Assembly: GCA_029817715.1 (NCBI GenBank)
Contig: JARUPY010000549.1
Coordinates: 21,256 to 85,255, forward strand
Direction: 5' to 3'
Origin: Melastoma dodecandrum
Lineage: Eukaryota > Streptophyta > Magnoliopsida > Myrtales > Melastomataceae
DNA: 64,000 bases
The notes below the pieces were generated by a model, which did no database searches, was not told the DNA's origin, and saw only the letters and a program-made list of their open reading frames with translations. Below, in pieces: positions 10,751 through 21,318 of the stretch. The first letter of the stretch is position 1; each line of letters starts with the position of its first letter. Both the position numbers and the translations under genes were made by a program.

Positions 10751-13700
10751 ATGGAGGTGGAGAATTCCCCCGCCAAGAGGCCGAGGCTGAAGAAGAAGAA
10801 GAAGACCGACGCCTCCTCTTCCTCTCGTACTCTCAATCCCAACTGGGCTCTCCTCCAGCAGAAGCTGAGCTCCCACCCTACTCCGAGTCCTCCACTTTCC
10901 CACTACCCCAAGTATCAAGCTTTAGGTGATGGTCGACCCCGTCCCTCCACTTCTCTCCTTCCCTTTTTCTTTTTTACTTTATCCAATTCCATAACTTCTC
11001 GCATGATTCCTGGGAAATTTGATAGGGAAGCGCAAGGGAAGACCCGATGAAGAGGGCGATGCCTCCGAGCCCGATCCTCTAGCTCCCACGAATACCGATT
11101 TTAGGTTTGTTCCTTAAAGACGGCTCAAAGAATCGGTTTCTTCCATGCCTCTTGACCCATTATTGCGGGGTGGACCCAGCTTTTAATTGATCGGGTGTTG
11201 GGTCTTCCATTCTTTTTGCGAGAGAACTTCCTCCCCGACGAACAAGTTGATTGTTATGGATTGACATATTTTCTCGTTGATGTGAATGTGGACGGACGGA
11301 GTGTCTGTAATGGTTGTTTATTGTAGTTGCGTGTTATATTACTATCTTCAACTTTCCAGTGTTATCTTTTTGAGCACATGCTTTCAAATTGTAGTGTGAC
11401 CGACGTGTTAGCCATGGATTGTGAGATGGTGGGTGTTGGTCCAGAGGGTACTAGGAGTGCGCTCGGGAGAGTAACACTGGTATGCCCCACTTAATAGTCT
11501 ATCCTTCTTTCATGTGATGGTGCGGCCATCTGACTTGATTCGACGTTCTGGGAAAACACTTCCTTTGAAATTTTGCTGCTTGTGTAGCAATTTCTTGAAA
11601 TTTATCATGTTTTTGGCTTTGTACTTTCTCCGAGCCTGATCCAAAATTTTGTTGCTTGGTAGAGAGATTTTACGTTCACGTAACTCATACTTTCAGATAA
11701 TTGCAGGTGAATAAGTGGGGTAATGTTGTTTGCGATGAATTTGTTCGCCCTTTAGAACATGTCACCGACTTTCGAACGCAAGTTAGTGGCATTCGACCTA
11801 GAGATATGCGAAAAGGTTAGTTGCAAATGCATTTCTAGATTTTCCTCTTGTGAATTTCCGACTGGTGTAATCTATCCAGCCACAATATTTACACGTGTTT
11901 TTTAACTGACGCTTTCTCGCCATCTACATACTAATTTCCTTGATCAGGTGGAGGAAGTTTCTTTAAATGTATTTCAGAAGGGAAAAAAATAAGTGTCTTG
12001 GAAAAGAGTCTAGAGAATTAGGACTTGCTGTGTCTATGTACTTCTAGGAAAACCTTGCTCTTTTGACTATATGTTCCATGGTGCCGTTTGATTTTTCAGC
12101 TAAAGATTTCCGCCTTATTCAGAAGAAAGTTGCAGAGTTGATCAAAGGAAAGGTACTCGTAGGACATGCGTTGCACAATGATCTTAAGGTATTGGCTACC
12201 TTTTTCTACGATAAGCTGTATGATACGGGCTTCAATTCACAGAAATGTGATGAAGTTTCTCATTAATCAGGCATTGCTGCTGAGTCATCCTAAGAAGGAC
12301 ATTCGTGACACCTCAGAGTACCACCTGTTTCGAAAGTACTACTTTAATCTCGGGCGTGTTTATCTCTTCCATTGTGGTCATGTATGAAAATGTTATTGAT
12401 GCAGGGAAGGTCGTCGAAAGGCACTTCGCCATCTCGCTGCTGAATTTCTTGGTGTAACTATCCAAAATGGTGAACACTGCCCGGTAAAATTTTCATGTGT
12501 TTCATGGTTATTGTAGCTTTTCGTCATTTTATGGTTATATGCAGGGAGATGCTGCAGTTTTACCTAAGACTTACTGATGAACTTCATTGATCAGATCAAA
12601 ACAGTTTCTAGCTTTCAGAATCTTTCATCTGATCTTTTAAAAAAAAAAATATTTTCATCGTCCTGTTAGTTATTGCTTGCAGTTCAGTGGAACTCTTCAC
12701 TAGTCAGGCTTTTGATTCGACGAGACCTCATGCATGAGCTGGAACAGAGATGTTGAATGATGTGTCCTTATATTCTTGTTTGTTGGCTTCAATTGCTTGT
12801 CTGTTTATCCTCTTGGCACAGTTGTAAGCTTGTGACTGAAAACTTATAGCTTAAACATGTAGTTGTAGAAGGCGTCGCCTTTTGTCGCCTATGGCAAGGG
12901 GCGAGGCGGGCGACACCAAAGCGCCTTTTCCCCCCTCCCGGCGAGGCGTGGTACAAAGGCGTCGCCTTTTTCGCAGGCGAGAGGTGCCCAAAAGGCGTAA
13001 TAATTTAAAAAATCTAAGAACCTTTTAATGAAATCAAAAACATAAAATCTAAGCCAACTCAGTTGCTCCCCGCCTCCGCCTCCCCACCCTTACCCTTCTC
13101 GTCCTCTGCCCCCCTTTGCTAGGGTTCTGATCCCCTTATTCGCTCTTAACCTTATTGGATTGAGTTTTGTGTTGATAGAATTGATTTTGCGGATTCTTTC
13201 TGCTGGTCTAGTCTGCAGTTGCCGCTGCTATTTGCTGTCTGTTACTTGGAGGAGTAGAGTTGGTTAGGGCTACGATATTGAGCCTCTGTGGGTTGTTATT
13301 TTGTGAGGCTCCGTTAGTTGTCTTACTGGTTGGTTTTTTATATTAGTGGGAGGAGTACGGGGGATGTAGTCGATGGATGGATTATCCAGGCGGTCGAGTT
13401 TTAGTTTCCAGTGTATTTTTGTAGTTTGGTATTTGGGGAGAACACCCGAGAGGAAGGGTTGGATTGCAATTTGGAAGCGATTTTGTTTGAATTTCTACGA
13501 ATGGTTATGGAGGCTTCTTCTGATGTTTGCTGGATTTCGGCTTTCCTGCTGATTTTTCTGTCCAATTTATCGTTGAATTATCATATGTTTAGCTGAGAAT
13601 GAGAAGTGGTCTGTACTTATGTTGTATGAAATGAGAAGCATTTCATTAAGCTTACATATATCGCCTTTGTTCAAAAGGCGAGCGCCTTTCGCCTCGCCTC

Positions 13701-14075
13701 TCGCCTCTGGCGGGCAAGGCCTTGTCGCCTCACCTCGCCTTTCGCCATTAACAACTATGCTTAAACATGGAGTTTCGACAAGTACTCATGGATAGACTAA
13801 TCAATGAATTGTAGACTTGAGCTTATTCTAGACCCATCAAATTCTCTCATAAAAGCTTGGAAATTTGTAGATACATTCATCTTAGTTGTGGCATGAGAGT
13901 CCAATTTTGATTCATACTTTGTTTTTTTCAGATCGAGGATGCACGAGCTGCAATGCTGTTGTACCAGAGAAGTCACAAGGCCTGGGAGAAAAGTGCAAAG
14001 ACCGAAATCAGGATGAAGCAAAAGAAACGGCAAAAGAAAACGGAACGTGTGAAGATAGATACATTGACAACTTGA
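10751..14075 (+). CDS. REXO4: RNA exonuclease 4 (DEDDh 3'-5' exonuclease)
   Basis: The eight exons are 10751-10925, 11026-11104, 11395-11479, 11707-11815, 12100-12188, 12271-12335, 12405-12483 and 13932-14075. They give 274 aa. A lysine-rich N-terminus (RLKKKKK) suggests nucleolar targeting. The exonuclease core then shows the DEDDh signature: ExoI VLAMDCEMVGVG (catalytic D and E), ExoII VGHALHNDLKAL (D), and ExoIII EHCPIEDARAAM (H and final D). The protein ends in a basic tail rich in KQKKRQKK. This matches the REX4 family of ribosome-biogenesis exonucleases (yeast Rex4, vertebrate REXO4). The final catalytic Asp is encoded by the last exon, beyond a 1.45-kb intron that carries a transposon-like insert, so correct splicing across that insert is required for activity. 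Confidence 0.92.
12849..12859 (+). repeat. Left target-site duplication of the intronic element
   Basis: The sequence is GCTTAAACATG, identical to the copy at 13759-13769. It lies directly outside the left end of the GGCG-rich insert. Confidence 0.6.
12860..13758. mobile_element. Non-autonomous DNA transposon-like insert in REX4 intron 7
   Basis: An 899-bp block is flanked on both sides by the same 11-bp sequence GCTTAAACATG (12849-12859 and 13759-13769), which looks like a target-site duplication. The ends are inverted: TAGTTGT at the left, and ACAACTA just inside the right edge. Both subterminal regions are packed with GGCG/CGCC motifs (about 12868-12995 and 13668-13747), in opposite orientation relative to each other. 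No transposase reading frame is visible. The duplication length fits a Mutator-like element best; TAG..CTA ends would also suit hAT, which normally makes 8 bp. The superfamily is therefore uncertain. Confidence 0.6.
13759..13769 (+). repeat. Right target-site duplication of the intronic element
   Basis: The sequence is GCTTAAACATG, matching 12849-12859. One extra T sits between the inverted ACAACTA terminus and this copy. Confidence 0.6.
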
Positions 14076-15289
14076 TTGAGGGGTCAGTTACTTTGCAGGG
14101 AGATGCCGATTTCTGATGACAAACAGACAAAGAACCATCAGATCATGCAGTGTGCGGTGCAGGCTCTATGGGTGAATTTTCCCACAGAAACTGGAGCCTT
14201 ATTTCAAAAGGGATGTTCCCTTAGATTGGTATTTGTATTGGCCGTGGTTTGCTTGAGGCATTTTGAAAGGAGGGCGCATTGTGCCATGCATTTACACTAA
14301 AGTTTTGAAGGTTTTGAGCATTGCCTGCGCTTAATAATTATTCATCATAAAGCCTAACAGCCAAATTGCTTCTTCAATTTGTACCTTGGGCAATGCCCTC
14401 CTTTGACTAGCACGAATAGGAGGATGATCATTGATGGATATGCAGCTTTACCTGTTTGTAGTAAACGAGCTGTAGTAAAGACGTAACAGAGCATAAAAAA
14501 GGCAAAGAAATGTCTTAAAGCAAGTGTTTTTATACATCAGGGAAGAAATGTTTTATACCGCACTACTCTCTCTGTACAGTCTCACTACTCAGCTTTGAAT
14601 CCTATCCGAGTTATCGGATCCGCAAGCTCACAATTACGTACAATTCACATACTACATAATTTACAAACTCGGTCTGCTACGACAGATGGATTTATTATCA
14701 TTGGCTGGTACCTGCTCCAGAAGATGGGTGTAGAGGTGTGTTTTCAACTTAGGGGAGAAACAGAAGAAGCAATCTGACGCCATCTTCGGTTAGCTGTACA
14801 GTTAAACTTTCCTCTGCCACCAACACAGGCTGTGGAAACTGAGAGGCCATTCTCTGTTCTGCATATAGTTCTTAATAGGTCGGAATGGAGTCATATTTCC
14901 TATTTAAATACTCAAATGGAATAATGACTAGTTGATTATGAAAAGGAAGACATACCTCCAGCAGCGACTAATTTCTCCAAGCGTGCCACGATATGTTTTC
15001 CGGAAGTGTACTACTTAAGTGCATTCAAATGGAAATTAAGAATATGATTAGAGAAGCATCGAACAACACCATTGAGTTGTATTCAAGACAACAACCAGCA
15101 TTTTAAAATGGTGCTGCTTCAGGGGACTCGTAAAATGGTGAAATTCGTTGAGAAGATCACCTGGTAAATCTCAGCATCGCTCTTCTGCCTGTTCATAAGT
15201 CCTAACTTGGAAAGGCCAATAAAAAACCATCAACACCCCACTCAGCTGATCCATGAACTTTCACAGGGAAAGAGTCACTCCTGTTTCAC
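14076..15289. other. REX4 3' UTR and intergenic DNA; no gene recognised
   Basis: This begins with the likely 3' UTR of REX4. The rest has short open frames only, without recognisable protein motifs. Confidence 0.35.
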
Positions 15290-15345
15290 GGATTCGAACC
15301 CAGGTGGTGTCAAAATTCTTGATATGCCAAAACCATTACCAGACA
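15290..15345 (-). other. Possible tRNA-derived (SINE or tRNA remnant) promoter box
   Basis: On the minus strand, 15300-15290 reads GGTTCGAATCC, an exact Pol III B box. A poor A-box-like TGGCATATCAAG lies about 35 bases upstream. No cloverleaf can be drawn around it, so a decayed tRNA-derived SINE is the likeliest reading. Confidence 0.25.
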
Positions 15346-15390
15346 TATTGACTTTCCTCATGTACCCATTACCAGACATATTGACTTTCC
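15333..15390 (+). repeat. 25-bp direct repeat, two copies
   Basis: The 25-base unit beginning CCATTACCAGACATATTG occurs at 15333-15357 and again at 15366-15390. The copies are separated by 8 bases and are identical. It looks like a local slippage duplication. Confidence 0.75.
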
Positions 15391-15700
15391 CCTTTTAAGC
15401 CTTTGAGCAGACCTCCAATCTTCTTTTGAAAGCAGAGCAGGGGGGACCCGTGGATTCAGATTCACATTGGAGTAATAGTATGACATGTAGACAGGATTGG
15501 ACCTCTCCTCGATCACAAAGGCGCCACTGCTCTTTGCACCAGTAAAGCCTGGAATATGAGCTTCGCTGCCATTTCCAAACAACCCGACAACAGCACTCTG
15601 CAAACCCCTCTACGGTGGGAGGAGCAGAACCATACCTATGTATAGCCAAGCTCCCTTCATTCCCGCTTAACACGGGCCTTCCGCCAAGCTCAGATAACAT
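15380..15700 (-). pseudogene. Relic of the N-terminus of a Pumilio (APUM1-6-type) gene
   Basis: On the minus strand from 15700 the frame opens MLSELGGRPVLSGNEGS, the start of plant Pumilio proteins. It jumps straight to [10 protein letters not shown], skipping the acidic coiled region normally found between them. After a one-base frameshift it continues [10 protein letters not shown], then [20 protein letters not shown] and DWRSAQRLK, the conserved NABP-domain signature. It then ends at a stop near 15358. The Pumilio RNA-binding repeats are absent. The internal deletion, the frameshift and the truncation show a dead fragment. Loss of exactly one acidic segment could be exon loss or deletion. 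Confidence 0.75.
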
Positions 15701-17173
15701 TATTCACAACACCAACCTAATCCCACCGACTCACACTGTCATCGCCATCATTTTCAAAAATACGAAACTAGTAGGTTCCACAACATCAGAAGATGATTCC
15801 AAAATCAACCTCAAGAAGGCAAACTTTCAGCAATCATAACTCCATCGTCGACATAAACAGCCCATCAAATTTTAAGCTAAATCCCAGCCGATCAAGATCA
15901 AAATTTTGCCAGTTTAGCAGCAGGATAAGCACAAACTAAACAAAAAGAAATGGTGGGTAACTACAACTAATCTAATCCCAATAATTGAGGTACGAGTCAC
16001 GGAACCGAGTTCACCGACACGTAAGAAGGGCCATAAAACAAACAACGACAGTGGCTTTAGAACTTAGGTTGAGTCCTGGTGAGGTTCAGGAAATCCCAGG
16101 AAGAACATTTGAAAAGAACAAGTAGATTGCGGCTGCCGGGGTTCTTACAAGGAGCCTCATTTTTGTGTTTTTGTTTCAGAGTACGGTGCGTGCCGGTCAG
16201 AAGAAACCACCACCCCCCCCCCCCCCCAAAAAAAAAAAAAACCCAGAAAGTGGAAAGATTATCACCGAATGTCTTGGTAAAAGAAAAGGAAGAGAATACC
16301 GAGAAACTTTGTTCGGGTTTAAATTATACTTTCAAGAACAAAAGTGCTAGTGATGATGATAAACACTGGCTTTTCCAACTGGGGCTACACAACAGTTCCT
16401 TTTTTCCTTTTCGGTTTCTTTTCTTTACTTGGCAAGTCACAGAAGTGAGCTCACTTCACTACTCCGTCTGCTTGCGGCTTCATTTTGCTGCCTCTTCCCC
16501 ATCAGAATATGCGGTTACGAAAACCATCCGCGGGGTGTGTATAGGATGTTGCAGGTTAGGAACAAATGTTTGCGAGTTCCCAAGCGACGTTTAGATGAAA
16601 GATGGGCATTACGCAGATGGTGCTCGAGCATAATATCTGCAGTGACCTTCTTGGAGTTGAAATCCTACAGCAAATTTTAAGTCTCGCTTTGATTTCGCAT
16701 CCCTTGAAATTACTTTGGCCAAGAACGTTCACCGTACTCTGCTGCTTTCCGAAGCCATTGCGGTTTGTTCTTACATTGTTTAGGAGTTCGGTTTCATGAG
16801 ATTTTCCTCGTGAGCATGCTGATCGGTGAGAACCTGGTTCCCTATGAGTTATCGAATTCACCGCCACTGTCTGACGTCGGATTCCAGCCTGATACCTGTG
16901 ATGGCATGCTTATGCCGACAACTCGTGCATTCTCAACATGAATTCAACCTGATCTCAATACTCTCAACCAAAGAAGAGTCTTAGCTCTTGAATCTTCTCA
17001 GTTTATCTCACAGGTGAAGCAAGAACAGCTAACGTGGGACTGCTTTATTCTCAGCTGCATTCCCTGGAATTACAAATAATGGGAAGATAAAACAGTCATA
17101 GAATGTATGTTACAGTAACAGCTAATGTTTGAATGTCAGATCCAAGGATCAAATTTAGCTACGGGGACAGTTA
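15701..17173. other. Intergenic; 3' side of the DUF1685 gene
   Basis: No gene is recognised. A homopolymer pair (about 14 C then 14 A, near 16210-16241) interrupts it. The right end should contain the 3' UTR of the minus-strand DUF1685 gene. Confidence 0.35.
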
Positions 17174-18258
17174 TTAGCGAACGTTTGATGCAACCGATCT
17201 AGCCCAGTGCTTGATGTGCGCTTTCATATCTTCGGGAGAGCCCTTGGCATTCCATCTCGGGATCGGAAGGGGGGCATCGCACTGAGCGATCCATGCCTCC
17301 GAAAGATAAGGCCTACGTGCATCATGCTTGTCTTGTTCTGCAACCTTGCTGCTTTTCTCTTGCAGTCCAGGGAGTATGCTGACGAGGTTCTGGTTCATGT
17401 CCTCGTCATCAAACGAGAATCCCAAGTCCTTGAACCCTTGCACTTCTTCTTTCTCGAGATCGCTCATGCTCTTCTTCGACTTGATCGAGTTGGGGTACCA
17501 ATCGGATTGGTATCTTGGCGCGCTCGAACTCTGCAGCATCCCCTGGGATGAAAAACGTTCTTGAGTTCATCAGAAGGGATTGATGGCAGGGCATCGGTCA
17601 GAATCCTCAACGAAGGAGATCGATCAAACCGACAAACCTTTGAAGAATGCCTCGGAGGCCGAATATCCGACAGATTAAGGGAGACCTGCCTCCTCGGCAT
17701 GTTCATCCTCAGAGCACGAACACTACTGGCCTCTTCTTCCCGAAACAATTCAGCCCGGCCGATGTCCGGGGGAAGAGACGGCGCTCGAACGAGCCCCTGA
17801 GGAGGCAATCTCTCCCTCTCATCTCCTCGGTTGGGATCAGAAGGTCCTCCTTTCACTTTCATTATCTCTGCATAACAATCCAAAAGGCTCTTCCCCTCGT
17901 CCTCCTCACACCCAAACTGGTCGTCCTCATCCTCCGCCACCGACTCCGCATCCTTTGACAATTCTTCTTCAGGGCCAGGAGGAGCAGGGAAACAGCTGCC
18001 CCCTCCTCCGCCGCAAGGGTGGGCGAGACCCATCAACATGGTTCTTGGGGACGTCTTGTGGTCTCGTAACTTCCCGAAGAACCAATACTTGTCGAGCATG
18101 TCGAGCGCTTCATCATTACGGATGTACTCCTCCTCGCGGCAATCGTCGTCGTCACGGGAAGCGTGGGAGGTGCTCATGGTCGCTGCTGCACTTTCTTCCC
18201 GAGGAGTTGGTAAACTCCCCCAATCATCGCTAAAGTAAAACCCGGGGCTCGACCTCAT
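17174..18258 (-). CDS. DUF1685-family protein
   Basis: Two exons on the minus strand, 18258-17638 and 17542-17174, give 329 aa. The 95-base intron (17637-17543) starts GTTTGT and ends CATCCCAG, and phase is kept. The N-terminal part has EALDMLDKYWFFGKL, the usual opening of this family. The C-terminal part has SMSDLEKEEVQGFKDLGFSF, then VSILPGLQ, then YLSEAWIAQCDAPLPIPRW and SPEDMKAHIKHWARSVASNV, the diagnostic DUF1685 ending. The function of the family is unknown. An alternative start at 18177 (MSTSHASRDDDDC) would shorten the protein by 27 residues and is equally plausible. The intron can be read through in the upstream frame, which mimics a frameshift. Confidence 0.83.
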
Positions 18259-20694
18259 CACATATCACATGGGGGGGGGCTTGTAATAAAATACTATGCG
18301 GAAGAAAATTCGACGTTGATGATGTTTGCTACAAATAAGACACTTTGTTTTTTTTTTTTTTTTGGTTTTATGGGTACAGGCTGTCTGAATAGGGAAGCCA
18401 TGTTTTTGTAATTACTCTTCCCCATGTGCTCGGTCCGAATCCGAACACTCCAAAACAAATAAATTTAAGACTTGTGCGTTGCGTGTTGATATGTATGTTG
18501 AATTGAATCGTGTTTTTTATTTCGGTCAAAATACCCATTTCAAATATTATTGATCTTGTGTGTGGCTTAATTTAGACGCCCGATATCAATTTGGACAATA
18601 GATATTAAATAATTTTCGAGATGTTTTAATTATTATTTTGGTTTTTTTGGACTTTCTTTTTTGTCATAATATACAAAAGTAATATTGTTAAATATTATGA
18701 AAAAAAAGTTGATTCAATGTTCGAACAAAAAACTAATATTTAACAAAAAATAACTAAAATAAGGTAGTTGAAAATTATTCGATTTCCGTTATTTAAGTTG
18801 ATAACGGCATCTAAATTGGATCATAAAAAATTTATAATATTAATTTAAAGTCAGGACCACAAAGCCTAAATATTTATTTTTCCATGTTCGCTCGCCGCTT
18901 TTTTTTCTAGCCCTCCTCAAGTAACAGATATTGTGTGCAACTAAAATACGTCAATAATAAAAATGAAATAAAATAAATTTGGGGAGATGTTGCCCGACGT
19001 TTTCCAATTTATCACTAGTTGATGTATTGCCACGTATTGTCTTACCCCGGGATCTGAGTCCATCTGATTAGGGAGGGGGGGGGGGGGCGGCGGTCATCAC
19101 GCGGGGATATCTTTTTCTTTTCTTATCACAACTTGGATTTGGATATGACTTACGTTAATGAAGTGTGTGTGGGGTCAAGAGGGCATCGGGAGTGGACGTC
19201 ACTACATGATTCGTTTCATGATTGACCTTTACTCCCATTGGCTGATCACCAACACTTGTTTGGATTTCCCCAAACTAAAAATGCCTCCGCTTGCTCGGCT
19301 GACACCAGATTGGGCCTCAATGGGCCAACATTTTCGGACCGTGGTTTATTTGGGCCGAGTGCCGGCAAGGGCGGGGCGACGTCATCTTCTAACGTCATTA
19401 TTTGGATTTCTCCCTCTTTTTCTTGGTGGTGGGGATCGGAGATCTTAATTCTAGCCGGGGCCGTTGTTGACCCAAAGGGAAGGATATGAACACCCGCCGC
19501 TTCGTCCCTTGGGGGCTTTGCGGCACACCCCAATTCCAATTCACGGAAGCAGCCGCCCCACCGCAACCGCCACTCAAACCAATCACGATGTCGAAGGGGA
19601 AACAAATGTCTCCAAAATTCGGGAATCCGGCTAATGATTTTTTATCTGATCTGACATGATGCTGAGCGGGACTTGGTCCAAGTCCCCCCCCCCCCCTTCC
19701 CAAATATATTTAATTAATTAGATATGGGGAAAGGGGGCGGCTGCGGCTGCAAAGCTGTTTTTGAGCGTGGCGGTGTTAACTGGGTAAGGGTGGCAAAAAC
19801 GCAGATACAAACAGTCGGCAAATGCGTCCTCTTCTTCTTCTTCTTCTTCTTCTCCTTGTTTGTTTAATGTATTTCTTTTAACCCCAAAAGAAAAATAAGT
19901 TTTTGGTCAAATCGAGATGGTTGAGAAGAGGGGGGGAGGGGGGGTGTGTTGGGTGGTGAGGGGGGCGGGGGAAGGGAGAATTTTTTAAGCAGCAGCCAGA
20001 CTGTGAGTGTGAAATGACGAAATGGACCTCGACGGGGATAGGACGATGACGTGGCAGACCCACACGCGGCCATGTGTGGGTCTCATGAGTCTTTCTTGGA
20101 AACTGCGCGACTCCCCACCCCTCCACCTCCTTCCTTCCTACGAAACCCACCCAAACTTTCTCCTACTCCTGTTTTCGGCGCACCGGCCATTTTTTTTTTT
20201 TTGTAATTAAATTCAAAGCAAACCTCACACGCTAAACTTGTGTTACATTGGTTCCCCCATTTTAAACTGAACCCTCCTCCAAAAGGGTCCCCCACCCCCA
20301 AATGCCATCCTAAGCTACTCCAACCAACAAACATTGCAAAACACCCCCACCCGCAAGTTAGTTAGGACCTGATAAATCGTCAAACCCCCTATTTATTGTC
20401 GTGGAAATGCTGGGAAAACAATTTTAATTACACTACCTAAAAAAAACTACTGAACACTGATGTTTGAACGGGTTCAGGGAGTCCGTCCCAGGTGGGATGG
20501 AAGGACACACGACGCGGACACGGACACGGCTTCACATTTCTTTTTAGCTTAAACTATAAACGTTATCCCACCGCATTCCCCCCGCCCCCCCCAAATAACA
20601 ACAAACAAACAAACAACCGCTTCTCTCTACTCCCCCCCCTTCCTCACACACACTCGCCCCCCGAATCGCGTACGCTCCACGCACCCTTTCCCAA
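18259..20694. other. Intergenic between divergent DUF1685 and ERF genes
   Basis: About 2.4 kb of shared upstream DNA. It is AT-rich around 18480-18980, then has G-runs (19074-19087), a (CTT)n microsatellite near 19828-19853 and pyrimidine-rich DNA approaching the ERF gene. No coding exon is recognised. It should hold both promoters. Confidence 0.35.
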
Positions 20695-20700
20695 TATATA
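20695..20700 (+). promoter_or_regulatory. Candidate TATA box of the ERF gene
   Basis: TATATA, in the context CCAATATATAG, lies 94 bases upstream of the ERF start codon. That spacing is suitable for a short 5' leader. Confidence 0.5.
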
Positions 20701-20793
20701 GTTACCCCCAACGGCACCCCCTTTCCCTTCCCAAACAATCCACGACTCGAAGCAAAGCACGCAACGCAGGAAGCCGGCCAAGTCCCTTGAGGA

Positions 20794-21318
20794 ATGGCTC
20801 CCAAGCCACGTATGCCCGCTGTTACCCTTACCCTTGACGCCGTCAGGGTGGAGAGCCGCTTCCGCGGCGTTAGGAAGCGACCCTGGGGCCGCTACGCCGC
20901 CGAGATCCGTGACCCCATCAAGAAGACCAGGGTCTGGCTCGGCACCTTTGACACCGCCGAGGAGGCCGCCCAAGCCTACGACGCTGCCGCTAGGGAGTTC
21001 CGTGGGTCTAAGGCCAAGACGAACTTCCCCACCCCCGAGGAGCTCGTCCTTGCTGCTGCGGGCGGCAGCCCCAGCCAGAGCAGCACCGTCGACGACGCCT
21101 CCCCTCCCCATCCTATTTCACTTACCACGGGGTTCCACGTCCCGGCTCCTCGGCCTCCGTCGTCGTTCTTTGACGTGTTTGCGCTAGAGGATTCCTCCGG
21201 TGGCGAGGGGATGAAGAGCGAGTCGGACTCCTCAAGCGTCCCGGACTGCGACGCGACCCCCAGCCGCGGGAGGTTTCTCATGATAGATCTCAACCTCCTC
21301 CCACCGGAGTCGGATTGA
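20794..21318 (+). CDS. ERF transcriptional repressor with C-terminal EAR motif (ERF4/ERF8-like)
   Basis: A single exon encodes 174 aa. The AP2/ERF DNA-binding domain spans residues of roughly 26-83 ([50 protein letters not shown]). The Ala and Asp positions that define the ERF (GCC-box binding) subfamily are present. The C-terminus is [14 protein letters not shown], a DLNxxP-type EAR repression motif, which in this family recruits TOPLESS-class corepressors. This places it in ERF group VIII (B-1) with ERF3/4/7/8. It should act in the nucleus as a repressor of ethylene, ABA or defence genes. It is intronless, as expected, and its GC content is high compared with the flanking DNA. Confidence 0.95.
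   Translation: MAPKPRMPAVTLTLDAVRVESRFRGVRKRPWGRYAAEIRDPIKKTRVWLGTFDTAEEAAQAYDAAAREFRGSKAKTNFPTPEELVLAAAGGSPSQSSTVDDASPPHPISLTTGFHVPAPRPPSSFFDVFALEDSSGGEGMKSESDSSSVPDCDATPSRGRFLMIDLNLLPPESD

Noticed and set aside
16079..16594. 171-codon plus-strand frame
   Set aside because: It depends on a C/A homopolymer giving a PPPPPKKKK stretch; no family resemblance.
17464..17560. Apparent frameshift in the DUF1685 gene at a run of four C
   Set aside because: A 95-base intron (17637-17543) with a GTTTGT donor and a TTTTTCATCCCAG acceptor joins the two frames in phase. The upstream frame simply reads through the intron.
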